The notes beneath the pieces are model-generated. The model was not told where the DNA came from and made no database searches. It saw only the letters and a program-made list of their open reading frames with translations. This document shows positions 53,292 through 61,668 of a stretch of 64,000 bases of DNA, piece after piece. Position 1 is the first letter of the stretch, and every line of letters starts with the position of its first letter. The DNA is from an uncultured Lachnospiraceae bacterium. Its GTDB lineage: Bacteria > Bacillota > Clostridia > Lachnospirales > Lachnospiraceae. The stretch spans positions 248,001-312,000 of the forward strand of contig CAJUNB010000018.1 in assembly GCA_910587635.1 (NCBI GenBank). Reading direction: 5' to 3'. A program made the translations under genes and the position numbers.

Positions 53292-54034
53292 GGAGGGGCC
53301 CGGATCACTTGAAATACAGATGGATTGTACCGGATCGTGAAAACAGAGAAGATTTTAAAGTAATCGAATATATGATCGAAGGCGCCGATAAGATCTATCA
53401 GTATGCCCTGGAGAAAGCGCCGAAGCTGTCGCGGGAGATGAATATACATGGGCCGTCCGGCGAGAAACGGGACAGGAAGAAAATCCTTGCCAATTGTTTT
53501 GCCGGATGTATCGCTGAAAGCATCCTGATTTTTCGGTTAAATACCTATGCAAGGGAGCGTCAGGTATATATACAGGCCAGACCGACAGTATTTGATAAAG
53601 ACAGAGATGAAGATCAGGTAGATATACTTGTCTGGAATAGGGAGAATGATAAAATACCAGCGGTTTCCATAGAGGTGCGGTCTTCCTATGGAGCAGTACA
53701 GAATAATCGAAAACGGTATCGGGAGTGGTTTTCTATTGTAGGATTCTATACTTCGGAAAATAAGGGGCGGGAACTGGTAAAAGATTACTATGTCACGGTT
53801 ATCTTTAATTTTCCTCAGAAAGATATGTATGAAAAGATGATGAACAGAAGACCGATACATCTTCAGCTGGCGGCAGGCTGTGACAGTGAGTTTCTGAAAG
53901 CGCACGGGACAATCGACAGTCTGAAAAATAAGGGAGCCAAATACAGGGTGGTCAGGCCGCTGCTGGCAGGATTTCCTGTAGATCTGGTTATGGATCAGAT
54001 GTTTGAGAGGCTCGGTTGGCAGGAAAAGGAATAA
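53288..54034 (+). CDS. uncharacterised nuclease-like protein paired with a DNA methyltransferase
   Basis: A 248-residue protein that I cannot name. Near residues 108-130 it reads DEDQVDILVW followed by AVSIEVRSS, a beta-hairpin pattern D...E-x-R that resembles a PD-(D/E)xK nuclease core with Arg in place of Lys. It contains no membrane segment. The first ATG (53288) belongs to the third copy of the tandem repeat; TTG 53309 with AGGAGG 12 bases upstream, giving MKYRWIVPD, is an alternative start. The next gene is a type III-like DNA methyltransferase, so a restriction partner is a reasonable guess. Confidence 0.55.
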   Translation: MRRGPDHLKYRWIVPDRENREDFKVIEYMIEGADKIYQYALEKAPKLSREMNIHGPSGEKRDRKKILANCFAGCIAESILIFRLNTYARERQVYIQARPTVFDKDRDEDQVDILVWNRENDKIPAVSIEVRSSYGAVQNNRKRYREWFSIVGFYTSENKGRELVKDYYVTVIFNFPQKDMYEKMMNRRPIHLQLAAGCDSEFLKAHGTIDSLKNKGAKYRVVRPLLAGFPVDLVMDQMFERLGWQEKE

Positions 54035-54103
54035 AATCAGGCTGTACGATTTACGGCATAAAAATGGCTGCTGTCGCGATTCTTTTTTACAGGAGGACTC
54101 TAA

Positions 54104-55426
54104 GTGAAACAAGGGAAGACGGAAATACTGGAAGGTGAGCCGGGGGATAAAAAAACAGAAGAGCCTGAAGTGTATGAACTGAACTGGCCGGGGAAACGGC
54201 AGGCAAAGGAGGAGGCTCTGGAGAAAATCGTCGGTAAAACACTGAAAGTTGTCCCGGGAGAAGGGAAAGACGAGGATACGACACAGAACCTCTATATCGA
54301 GGGAGATAATCTGGAAGCATTGAAGCTGCTCAGGAAGGACTATGAGAGTGCGATTAAGCTCATTTACATAGATCCGCCCTACAACACAGGCAGCGATTTT
54401 TTATATAAAGATTCCTTTGGCATGCATGCCAACTGGCTGAATATGATCTACCCGAGACTTGCCGCTGCCAGGGAGCTGCTGCGGGAAGACGGGGCGATTT
54501 TTATATCAATAGATGATAATGAAGTGACGAACCTGATCAAAGTATGTGATGAAATATTTGGGGAGGAGTATCATGTGGCCAGTTTTCCCTGGCGGAAAAG
54601 GACAGCCAAGTCGGACGTGCCCTTTGGCGTTTCCCAGGACTATGAGCAGGTGATCTGTTATGCAAAGAGCAGTCAGTTCCGGGCCAGTATCGAGGGAAAA
54701 AAGCGGAAATACTATACGACGGAAGATTATCCCGGCAGGCCCTGGAGAATCCATGATCTGACAAAGCAGACGACGGCAGGAGAGCGACCAAACAGTTACT
54801 TTACCATCGTAAATCCGAAAAACGGAAAGGAATATCCGGCCAACCCCAATGCCACATGGCGGATTACAGCAGAAACTTTTGATACCTACTATCGCGCTGG
54901 CAGAATCGTATTTCCGGGAGACTATGATTTCCTGAAAATATCCAGGCCCGTCCTCCGTTACTGGGAAGAGGATGACAGAAAAAAGGCCGGAGAGAATTTC
55001 GGCAGGATTTCCGTCAGCACCCATCTGCCCGGCGAGGTGGGGATGTCAAAGGATGGGACAAAGGAAATTACCGCACTTTTTGGCGCGAAGGTCTTCCATT
55101 TTCCCAAACCGGTTTCTTTGATGAAATATATTCTTTCCATGATAAACTGCAGGGACGCCATCGTGCTGGACTTTTTTTCCGGTTCGGCTTCCATGGCTCA
55201 CGCCGTGATGGAAAAGAATGCAGAAGATAGCGGTTCCCGGAGATTTATCATGGTACAGCTCCCTGAAAAATGTGACGAAAAGTCAGAGGCATATAAAATG
55301 GGCTATGAGACAATCTGCGAAGTGGGAAAGGAGCGTATCCGGCGGGCCGGAGAGCAGATCGGAAAGAAATGGCCGGAAGTGGATGTGGGGTTTGTGGTGA
55401 AGAAGGTGGAGAAAGAGAAAGAGTAA
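54104..55426 (+). CDS. type III-like (Mod) DNA methyltransferase
   Basis: A 440-residue beta-class adenine methyltransferase. The catalytic motif IYIDPPYNTGSDF is near residue 88, the SAM motif VLDFFSGSASMAHAV near 350 (with Ala where FxGxG enzymes have Gly), and the C-terminus DEKSEAYKMGYETICEVGKERIRRA is split over 388-415 as in type III Mod proteins. It is shorter than typical Mod (600 or more residues), and no res helicase gene is nearby. It follows a nuclease-like gene and abuts hsdM without a gap. AGGAGG lies 10 bases before the GTG start. Confidence 0.85.
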   Translation: MKQGKTEILEGEPGDKKTEEPEVYELNWPGKRQAKEEALEKIVGKTLKVVPGEGKDEDTTQNLYIEGDNLEALKLLRKDYESAIKLIYIDPPYNTGSDFLYKDSFGMHANWLNMIYPRLAAARELLREDGAIFISIDDNEVTNLIKVCDEIFGEEYHVASFPWRKRTAKSDVPFGVSQDYEQVICYAKSSQFRASIEGKKRKYYTTEDYPGRPWRIHDLTKQTTAGERPNSYFTIVNPKNGKEYPANPNATWRITAETFDTYYRAGRIVFPGDYDFLKISRPVLRYWEEDDRKKAGENFGRISVSTHLPGEVGMSKDGTKEITALFGAKVFHFPKPVSLMKYILSMINCRDAIVLDFFSGSASMAHAVMEKNAEDSGSRRFIMVQLPEKCDEKSEAYKMGYETICEVGKERIRRAGEQIGKKWPEVDVGFVVKKVEKEKE

Positions 55427-56965
55427 ATGGTTACAGGGGAATTAAAAAATAAGATTGATGCACTTTGGGATATCTTTGCTGCGGGTGGACTGGTGAATCC
55501 TCTGGAAGTGATTGAACAGATAACCTATCTGATGTTTATACATGATCTGGATGAAGCAGACAATAGGAGAGCAAAGGATAGCGCTGTGCTGGAACTTCCT
55601 TTTCAAAGTATTTTTTCGGAAGAGGTAAAGATTGGTGGCAATAATGTAAGCGGCACACAGCTTAAATGGTCTGTATTTCGTGATTTTCCGGCAGATAAAA
55701 TGTATCGTATCATGCAGGAGTGGGTGTTCCCGTTTATCAAAGGGTTGCATAGTGATAAAGACAGTGCTTATTCGAAATATATGGATGATGCCATTTTCAA
55801 GCTTCCAACCCCTTTGCTGCTATCCAAAGTAGTGGATTCTCTGGATGAAATCTATAAGCTCGTGGATGAAATGCAGACGCTGGATAGGGCAGAAGATGCG
55901 AAAGGCGATGAAAAAAGAGATGTAAAAGGTGATGTATACGAATATCTTCTGTCAAAGATTGCACAGTCTGGTCGGAATGGACAGTTTCGTACGCCAAGGC
56001 ATATCATTCAGATGATGGTGGAATTGATGGCTCCGTCTGTAGAGGAAATCATATGTGACCCTGCCTGTGGGACATCTGGATTTTTAGTCGCTTCCGGGGA
56101 ATATTTAAGAAAAAAGTGCAAAAGGGAGATTCTTTTTGACAGACAGAAAAAAGATCATTATATGAATCATATGTTTCATGGATATGATATGGACCGTACG
56201 ATGCTCCGTATCGGTGCCATGAATATGATGACTCATGGGATCGATAATCCTTGTATTGAATACAGGGACAGTTTATCCGATCAGAATAGTGAAAGGGACA
56301 AATATTCTCTTGTATTGGCAAATCCTCCTTTTAAAGGGAGCCTCGATGCGGAATCCGTATCTGGCGATCTGCTGAAAGTATGTAAAACGAAAAAGACAGA
56401 GTTATTGTTTCTGGCGTTGTTTTTGCGGATATTAAAAATCGGAGGCAGATGTGCCTGTATCGTTCCTGATGGTGTTTTATTTGGCTCTTCGACAGCGCAT
56501 AAGGCGATCAGAAAAGAGATCGTGGAAAATCATAGGCTGGAGGCGGTGATTTCAATGCCAGCCGGGGTATTCAAACCCTATGCAGGAGTTTCCACAGCAG
56601 TTCTTATTTTTACAAAGACAGAACATGGAGGAACCGATCAGGTATGGTTTTATGATATGACTGCCGATGGACTTAGTCTGGATGATAAAAGGAGTCCTAT
56701 ACCAGAAAACGATATCCCGGATATTATCAAAAGATTTAGAAATCCAGATAAAGAGGCAGATCGAAAGCGTACCGAAAAATCTTTTCTGGTTCCCAAACAG
56801 GAGATCGTAGAAAATGAATATGATCTCAGCATTAACAAATATAAAGAAATCGAATATATTCCGGTAGAATATCCCCCTACCTCTGAAATGATAGCTGATA
56901 TCAGGGCACTTGAAGGACAGATCGGGCGGGATCTAGATGAACTGGAAAAACTGTTGGAATTATAG
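55427..56965 (+). CDS. hsdM: type I restriction enzyme, M subunit (system 2)
   Basis: A 512-residue N6-adenine methyltransferase: SAM motif DPACGTSGFLVASGEYL near residue 211 and catalytic NPPF in LVLANPPFKGS near 300, with the N-terminal helical HsdM domain. Its ATG directly follows the TAA of the Mod gene. It belongs with the hsdS genes at 58-64 kb and the hsdR that starts at 63957, although unrelated genes are inserted between them. Confidence 0.92.
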   Translation: MVTGELKNKIDALWDIFAAGGLVNPLEVIEQITYLMFIHDLDEADNRRAKDSAVLELPFQSIFSEEVKIGGNNVSGTQLKWSVFRDFPADKMYRIMQEWVFPFIKGLHSDKDSAYSKYMDDAIFKLPTPLLLSKVVDSLDEIYKLVDEMQTLDRAEDAKGDEKRDVKGDVYEYLLSKIAQSGRNGQFRTPRHIIQMMVELMAPSVEEIICDPACGTSGFLVASGEYLRKKCKREILFDRQKKDHYMNHMFHGYDMDRTMLRIGAMNMMTHGIDNPCIEYRDSLSDQNSERDKYSLVLANPPFKGSLDAESVSGDLLKVCKTKKTELLFLALFLRILKIGGRCACIVPDGVLFGSSTAHKAIRKEIVENHRLEAVISMPAGVFKPYAGVSTAVLIFTKTEHGGTDQVWFYDMTADGLSLDDKRSPIPENDIPDIIKRFRNPDKEADRKRTEKSFLVPKQEIVENEYDLSINKYKEIEYIPVEYPPTSEMIADIRALEGQIGRDLDELEKLLEL

Positions 56966-56977
56966 GGGGTGTGGTTT

Positions 56978-57613
56978 ATGCTGCCAACAAAAGAAGAGGC
57001 GGAAAAGCTTTTGGCAGAAGCAGAGAAGTGTAATCCGGGGCCATGGGGAAATCATAGCCGTGTTGCGGCTCATTGCGCCGAAAAAATCGCACGGGAATGT
57101 GATGGTTTGGATGCGGACAAGGCATATATTTTGGGACTGTTACACGATATCGGACGAAAGTTTGGCGTAAGGCATCTGGGACATGTATCAGACGGTTATT
57201 TGTATATGCTGTCTTTGGGGTATGATGAAGTGGCAAAAATATGTCTGACGCATTCTTTCAACGGAGGAACTGTGGATGGGTATATCGGGAAATTTGACAC
57301 CACTGCTGAGGAACTGAAAGTCATCCAGGATGCTTTGAAAACGACTGTAATGGATGAATATGATAAACTGATTCAGCTATGTGATTCGATCGCCGGTTCG
57401 GAAAGTGTGTTGGATATAGAAGAGAGAATGGCTGATGTAAAAGAACGGTATGGTGCCTATCCTCAGGAAAAATGGGATACCAATTTAAAACTGAAAGCGT
57501 ATTTTGAAGAAAAGATGGGAAAGAGTATTTATATTGTGGTGGATAAAGAGCATTTTAGAATATGGAGAGACAAATTCGGATTTGATGAGGTTGGTATATG
57601 GCAGAAAGAATAA
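56978..57613 (+). CDS. HD-domain protein inserted in the type I locus
   Basis: A 211-residue HD-domain phosphohydrolase-like protein. The metal-binding motifs are visible: H in GNHSRVAAHCA, the HD pair in LGLLHDIGRKFG near residue 54, and a later D in LIQLCDSIAG. ATG 56978 is preferred over GTG 56969 because GGGGGTG lies at proper distance. It starts 12 bases after hsdM and overlaps the next small gene. It could hydrolyse nucleotides; a link to restriction is inferred from position only. Confidence 0.75.
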   Translation: MLPTKEEAEKLLAEAEKCNPGPWGNHSRVAAHCAEKIARECDGLDADKAYILGLLHDIGRKFGVRHLGHVSDGYLYMLSLGYDEVAKICLTHSFNGGTVDGYIGKFDTTAEELKVIQDALKTTVMDEYDKLIQLCDSIAGSESVLDIEERMADVKERYGAYPQEKWDTNLKLKAYFEEKMGKSIYIVVDKEHFRIWRDKFGFDEVGIWQKE

Positions 57614-57921
57614 TAGGTCTGGTATGCTGCTTACTATGTGCATTTCCTTTCTTTGTTATCGGTATTTATAATAAAGATAGCAGAGAGCCGATACACTTTT
57701 GGAGTGGAGATGTCTCGTTAAAAAATAAGGTTAAGGACGTAAAAGGCTATAATACGGAAATGTCTAGATTATATAAAAAGGGTGCATTATTTTTCTTATT
57801 GATTGGGACTTTATTTGCAGTCTTTCCTGTTATCGGTGCTATTTTATTGATATTTGGCTGTCCGGTTGGAATTTATTTGGCGTATCGGGTTTATAAGGGA
57901 ATCTTGGAAAGATATTCGTAG
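57598..57921 (+). CDS. small two-helix membrane protein
   Basis: A 107-residue protein with two hydrophobic segments (residues 5-23 and about 63-98, the second long enough for two helices). It is not recognised. The ATG lies inside the end of the HD gene (16-base overlap), indicating coupled translation. Coexpression with an HD enzyme suggests an effector/membrane pairing, which is speculative. Confidence 0.55.
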   Translation: MAERIIGLVCCLLCAFPFFVIGIYNKDSREPIHFWSGDVSLKNKVKDVKGYNTEMSRLYKKGALFFLLIGTLFAVFPVIGAILLIFGCPVGIYLAYRVYKGILERYS

Positions 57922-58010
57922 CATACCGTATTCAGGATAATTCCAAATGCATTGCTATTGCTCCTGATACATTTTATACATTGGATGCGGTGAAAGAAGA
58001 GCCTGCATAA
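57897..58010 (+). pseudogene. C-terminal gene remnant before hsdS
   Basis: An open frame without a start reads GKIFVAYRIQDNSKCIAIAP and then DTFYTLDAVKEEPA before a TAA at 58008-58010. It overlaps the end of the small membrane protein in another frame. It reads like the last 35 residues of a lost protein. The family is not recognised. Confidence 0.3.
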
Positions 58011-58034
58011 TTAGACTTGTGTGAGAATGAAAAG

Positions 58035-59144
58035 ATGGAAAAGGTGAGATTAGAAGAGGTAAGTAAAAAGAGAAGCTCAAACCTGGCGCAAAAGGATGTG
58101 GAGGGTTTGAATGGTGATTATCCAATATACGGTGCAGCAGGATATATTGGAAATGTTGATTTTTATCATCAGGAAGATGACTATGTCGCTGTCGTGAAAG
58201 ACGGAGCAGGGATTGGAAGGACAATGTTTTTACCGGCAAAATCATCCGTAATCGGAACATTGCAATACATAATTCCCGAAAAGAATGTTCTTCCCAAGTA
58301 TTTATATTATGCGGTAAAAAATATGAAGTTGGCAAAGTATTATACTGGGGCAACAATACCTCATATCTACTATAAAGATTATAAAAAAGAGACTTTTTGG
58401 CTACGGGGTATACCTGAGCAAAAGCAGATTGTAACTATTCTCGAAAAAGTGGAAAAGGTTATCAACGAATTTAAAGAGCTAAAAAATAGATTAGATGATC
58501 TGGTTCAATATCGATTTGTCGAGATGTTTGGGGATCCGGAAACGAATTTATTAAATTGGGGAAGGGTTACTGTAGGGGAATTAATTTTGAAGTGTGAATC
58601 CGGTTGGAGTGGTAATGGTAAGCAAAAGACCAAAATGCCTGGTGAAATAGCAGTTCTAAAAGTTAGTTCTGTAACCAAAGGATATTTTATTCCAGAGGAA
58701 TGTAAAGTTCTAGAAGATCAAGAAAATATTAAAAAGTTAGTTTATCCTCAAAGCGGTGATTTGCTTTTTAGCAGGGCAAATACGAAGGAAATGGTTGGAG
58801 CATCAGCAGTTATCAAAGAAGATTTTCCAGAGCTTATCTTGCCAGATAAGTTGTGGAAAATTCGATTTAAAGAGATGACTAATGTGTTTTATATGAAACA
58901 AGTACTTAGTAGCAAAGCTATCAGAAAAAAAATTTCTGCTGTTTCAACAGGTACAAGTGGTTCAATGTATAATGTTTCGATGGAGAAATTTCGTGGAATT
59001 CAAATTCCGGTACCTCCCCTAAAATTACAAAACCAATTCGCAACCTTCGTCCACCAGATCGACAAATCTAAAGTTAGCATACAAAAGGCATTGGATAAAA
59101 CACAAACTCTTTTGGATAGTCTTATGCAACAATATTTTGGATAG
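58035..59144 (+). CDS. hsdS: type I restriction enzyme, S subunit A (system 2)
   Basis: A 369-residue specificity subunit with a first recognition domain (about residues 1-128), a conserved central helix (KQIVTILEKVEKVINEFKEL), a second recognition domain and a C-terminal conserved helix ending DKTQTLLDSLMQQYFG. Bases 58418-58539 and 59013-59075 are repeated in the second hsdS gene at 62869-63915. ATG 58035 fits homologue starts, although its ribosome site is weak and TTG 58017 is in frame. It is the complete copy of the two. Confidence 0.9.
   Translation: MEKVRLEEVSKKRSSNLAQKDVEGLNGDYPIYGAAGYIGNVDFYHQEDDYVAVVKDGAGIGRTMFLPAKSSVIGTLQYIIPEKNVLPKYLYYAVKNMKLAKYYTGATIPHIYYKDYKKETFWLRGIPEQKQIVTILEKVEKVINEFKELKNRLDDLVQYRFVEMFGDPETNLLNWGRVTVGELILKCESGWSGNGKQKTKMPGEIAVLKVSSVTKGYFIPEECKVLEDQENIKKLVYPQSGDLLFSRANTKEMVGASAVIKEDFPELILPDKLWKIRFKEMTNVFYMKQVLSSKAIRKKISAVSTGTSGSMYNVSMEKFRGIQIPVPPLKLQNQFATFVHQIDKSKVSIQKALDKTQTLLDSLMQQYFG
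58418..58539 (+). repeat. hsdS central direct repeat, copy A
   Basis: 122 bases that match 63252-63373 with a single mismatch (58447 A against 63281 G). It encodes the spacer helix between the recognition domains. The copies are in direct orientation, 4834 bases apart. Confidence 0.9.
59013..59075 (+). repeat. hsdS 3' direct repeat, copy A
   Basis: 63 bases identical to 63847-63909, encoding the start of the C-terminal conserved helix (LKLQNQFATFVHQIDKSKV). The distance between the copies is again 4834 bases. Confidence 0.9.
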
Positions 59145-59157
59145 AGGAGAAGTAATA

Positions 59158-59631
59158 GTGGAAAAGAGAAGAATATATCATGGAAGTTTACAGATTGTTA
59201 AGGAACCGGAGATTAGGATTACCAAATTTCATAAAGATTTTTACTATGGATTTTATTGTACCCTTTATAAAGAGCAGGCAAAGCGATGGGCGACACGTTT
59301 TGGGAACGATGGTTATATCAGCGTATACGAGTATAGTGAAAATCCCGGGTTGAAGATATTGAAATTTGAAATGATGACAGAAGAGTGGTTGGATTTCATA
59401 GTGAATTGCCGTTTGGGGAAGGCGCATACCTATGATGTGGTAGAAGGACCAATGGCCGATGATACTATTTTTAATTATGTGCAGGGATTTATAGATGGTA
59501 AAATATCCAGAAATGCTTTTTGGGAGTTAGCGAAATTTAAATATCCAACCCATCAGATTAGTTTCCATACAATAGCTGCACTTCAAACGCTAAACTTTAT
59601 TGGAGGGAAAAACGTATATGGAAAAGAATAA
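59158..59631 (+). CDS. DUF3990 protein, possible ADP-ribosyltransferase-like toxin
   Basis: A 157-residue DUF3990 protein: IYHGSLQIVKEPEIRITKF at the N-terminus, then DFYYGFYCTLYKEQAKRWATR and a late TYDVVEGPMADDTIFNYVQ. The domain has been compared with ADP-ribosyltransferase folds, but its activity is not settled. GTG 59158 has GAGGAG 8 bases upstream and is preferred to TTG 59137. It overlaps the DUF3791 gene by 14 bases; such pairs recur in Firmicutes and behave genetically like toxin-antitoxin modules (inference). Confidence 0.75.
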   Translation: MEKRRIYHGSLQIVKEPEIRITKFHKDFYYGFYCTLYKEQAKRWATRFGNDGYISVYEYSENPGLKILKFEMMTEEWLDFIVNCRLGKAHTYDVVEGPMADDTIFNYVQGFIDGKISRNAFWELAKFKYPTHQISFHTIAALQTLNFIGGKNVYGKE

Positions 59632-60055
59632 CAGTGCATTATTTTTCACATGTAGTTTAGTGGAGTTTATTGGAAGAGAGACAAAAAACAAAAGACAGGA
59701 TATCTTGAATTATCTTGGAAAAGAAGAGGTATCAAGGATTTTTAAATATGCAGATGTGTTCCATTGTGAGCCGATTGAAAAAGTAGCAGAGGATTTTATT
59801 GAAAGGAATTCCATTGTACAAGGGGAATTTGACAATGTGGCAGCTTGTAAATATACAGTGCCAGACTATTGGGATATTGGAGAAGTTTTTGAACGTTTGA
59901 TAGAGGATATTTATAAAGAGGCAGAAGTTATAAAAGGAATTTTTGAAATATATCAATCCTGGATAGCAGATAAAATCCTGAATTTTAATTCAGATCTTTA
60001 CTATCAGTCCAGAGAATATATTGCCATATGCTACAGGGAAGGAAAAATAATATGA
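59618..60055 (+). CDS. DUF3791 protein, partner of DUF3990
   Basis: A 145-residue protein whose first 65 residues have the DUF3791 pattern (LFFTCSLVEFIGRETKNKRQDILNYLG, then VFHCEPIEKVAEDFI). The C-terminal part, residues 70-145, is an extension with an acidic helix. GGAGGG lies 8 bases before ATG 59618, which is inside the DUF3990 gene. It is the likely partner or antidote of DUF3990; no DNA-binding domain is evident. Confidence 0.7.
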   Translation: MEKNNSALFFTCSLVEFIGRETKNKRQDILNYLGKEEVSRIFKYADVFHCEPIEKVAEDFIERNSIVQGEFDNVAACKYTVPDYWDIGEVFERLIEDIYKEAEVIKGIFEIYQSWIADKILNFNSDLYYQSREYIAICYREGKII

Positions 60056-60083
60056 TATACTCTTGACAAAAAGGAGTATTTTA

Positions 60084-61055
60084 ATGGAAACAACAATTTA
60101 TGATATCTTGAATGATATGTCAGAAAGCCTCAGTATTTCTCAAATGAAAAAATTGCAGGAGGTTTTGATATTCAGGTTAGAATCAGAACGGACAATAGAG
60201 TCAGATAAAACAGATAATAACAGTTATTTGGATATGTTTATAACTGCCAAGCAGATTGAAGGCTGTTCCGAGCGTACTCTGCAGTATTACCGGGTCACAG
60301 TGAAGCATATGCTGCAAAATATAGAAACTCCAATTAGAAAAATTACAACGGATGAAATCCGGCATTACCTGGTAGATTATCAGAAAAGAAATAATTGTAG
60401 CAAAATTACTGTGGACAATGTCAGAAGAAATATTTCCAGTTTCTTTTCCTGGTTGGAAGAGGAAGATTATATTTTAAAAAGTCCTATGCGTCGTATCCAC
60501 AAGATTAAGGTAAAGCAACAGGTAAAAGATATTATTTCTGATGAAGCGATTGAACATTTAAGGGACAGCTGCAAATGTATCAGAGATTTAGCAATGATTG
60601 ATTTACTGTATTCCACAGGTATTCGGGTTGGCGAGCTTGTTAATCTAAATATTTCTGATGTGAATTTCGAGGCTAGAGAATGTGTTGTATTTGGGAAAGG
60701 AAATAAAGAACGTAAAGTTTATTTTGATGCTAAGGCTAAATTGCATTTGCAAAATTATTTGTGTAGTCGTACAGATAGTAATCCGGCGTTGTTTGTTACA
60801 TTGGATGATCCTTATGATCGGCTGAAAATAAGCGGTGTGGAAATACGTTTGAGAGAGCTTGGCAGGAGACTGCACCTGGATAAAATACATCCGCATAAGT
60901 TCCGTCGCACTATGGCAACGAGAGCTATTGACAAAGGAATGCCCATTGAACAAGTGCAGAAGATATTGGGGCATTCTCAAATCGACACTACTATGCGGTA
61001 TGCTATAGTGAACCAGACAAATGTGAAAACGTCTCATCAAAAATATATTGCATAA
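60084..61055 (+). CDS. tyrosine recombinase (XerC/D-like) within the hsdS locus
   Basis: A 323-residue phage-integrase-family recombinase. The N-terminal SAM-like core-binding domain is at about residues 50-140. The catalytic residues are Arg in STGIRVGEL near 178, Lys in GKGNKERKVYF, His-x-x-Arg in HPHKFRRTMATRA near 269, His in LGHSQIDTT and Tyr in MRYAIV near 304. ATG 60084 follows AAAGGAG. It lies between two hsdS genes that share direct repeats, the arrangement of recombinases that shuffle specificity subunits. Confidence 0.9.
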   Translation: METTIYDILNDMSESLSISQMKKLQEVLIFRLESERTIESDKTDNNSYLDMFITAKQIEGCSERTLQYYRVTVKHMLQNIETPIRKITTDEIRHYLVDYQKRNNCSKITVDNVRRNISSFFSWLEEEDYILKSPMRRIHKIKVKQQVKDIISDEAIEHLRDSCKCIRDLAMIDLLYSTGIRVGELVNLNISDVNFEARECVVFGKGNKERKVYFDAKAKLHLQNYLCSRTDSNPALFVTLDDPYDRLKISGVEIRLRELGRRLHLDKIHPHKFRRTMATRAIDKGMPIEQVQKILGHSQIDTTMRYAIVNQTNVKTSHQKYIA

Positions 61056-61090
61056 AACGAATATTTTAGATTATGAAAGAGAAATGTGCT

Positions 61091-61369
61091 ATGGATTATG
61101 CAATTCTGAGTAATGATAAGAATTATACAGTGTTTCGATTTGGAAATAAGGTTATTCGGTTTAAAGTGCCAAATTCATTAGAGAAATATACTGCAGTAAA
61201 AGAGTGGGATAATGGATATTTGGTTGTCATGGCAAAATACAGTCATAATACAGATTGTGAAGAAGAATATATAGATTTGGTACCGATATTAGAAAATTTA
61301 TATATTTTGCCAAACAATTTTTTAAAAGGAATTAAGGAGGTAAGGATAGAAAATGACGAATATTATTAA
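61091..61369 (+). CDS. small conserved-looking protein upstream of the HipA-like gene
   Basis: A 92-residue acidic protein (MDYAILSNDKNYTVFRFGNK, then VIRFKVPNSLEKYTAVKEW), probably a beta-rich small domain. ATG 61091 is preferred to ATG 61073 because GAAAGAG lies at a workable distance. It overlaps the next short, frameshifted gene, and together they precede a HipA-like kinase. I believe similar small proteins recur beside HipA-like genes in Lachnospiraceae, but cannot verify it. Confidence 0.55.
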   Translation: MDYAILSNDKNYTVFRFGNKVIRFKVPNSLEKYTAVKEWDNGYLVVMAKYSHNTDCEEEYIDLVPILENLYILPNNFLKGIKEVRIENDEYY

Positions 61370-61555
61370 GATTGCTGATGAAGCAGATCTGATTGTGAAT
61401 GGGTATGCATTTACAAAATGTGATATCGGATATTGAATTTGAATAGTCCTAATCATGCATTGGTGATTTCAGAGGATGGAGAAATGCTGGAGACTACAAT
61501 GGATGATATAGAGATAGAAATAGTTAAGGATTATTATGTAAAAAATAGAAAGTAA
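61353..61555 (+). pseudogene. small frameshifted gene before the HipA-like kinase
   Basis: From ATG 61353 the frame reads MTNIIKIADEADLIVNGYAF, then TKCDIGY and a TGA at 61434-61436. The adjacent frame resumes smoothly as RILNLNSPNHALVISEDGEM, then LETTMDDIEIEIVKDYY, and stops at 61555. Restoring one base near 61427 would give one protein of about 67 residues. The gene is therefore probably broken by a one-base deletion, unless a frameshift is programmed or the base call is wrong. The 61556-61668 remainder holds no gene. Confidence 0.5.
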
Positions 61556-61668
61556 TCGTGATACTGTAGGAGAAAGACAAATTCGGATTTGACGACTTTC
61601 GGGATTGTTTGATCAGTGTTTGAATTTTACATGAGTGTGTAAATATTATTGTTAATTTGGGAGTAAGA

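Larger units (their letters stand above)
53136..53303. repeat. 74-bp tandem repeat with chained mini-ORFs
   Basis: Two full copies (53136-53209 and 53210-53283, 72 of 74 bases identical) and a 20-base third start (53284-53303). Each unit begins TGACATGAGGAGGGGCCCG and contains the hairpin cccgc-tgcaa-gcggg. Each unit encodes a 25-residue ORF beginning MRRGPLQAGR whose TGA overlaps the ATG of the next unit (ATGA). The third ATG, at 53288, opens the next gene. Confidence 0.85.

Noticed and set aside
53136..53303. Tandem repeat as a CRISPR array
   Set aside because: The units are contiguous 74-bp direct copies with no unique spacers between them.
53034..53449. Minus-strand ORFs covering the 74-bp tandem repeat
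   Set aside because: They arise from the repeat periodicity, lack ribosome sites and run into the ends of real plus-strand genes.
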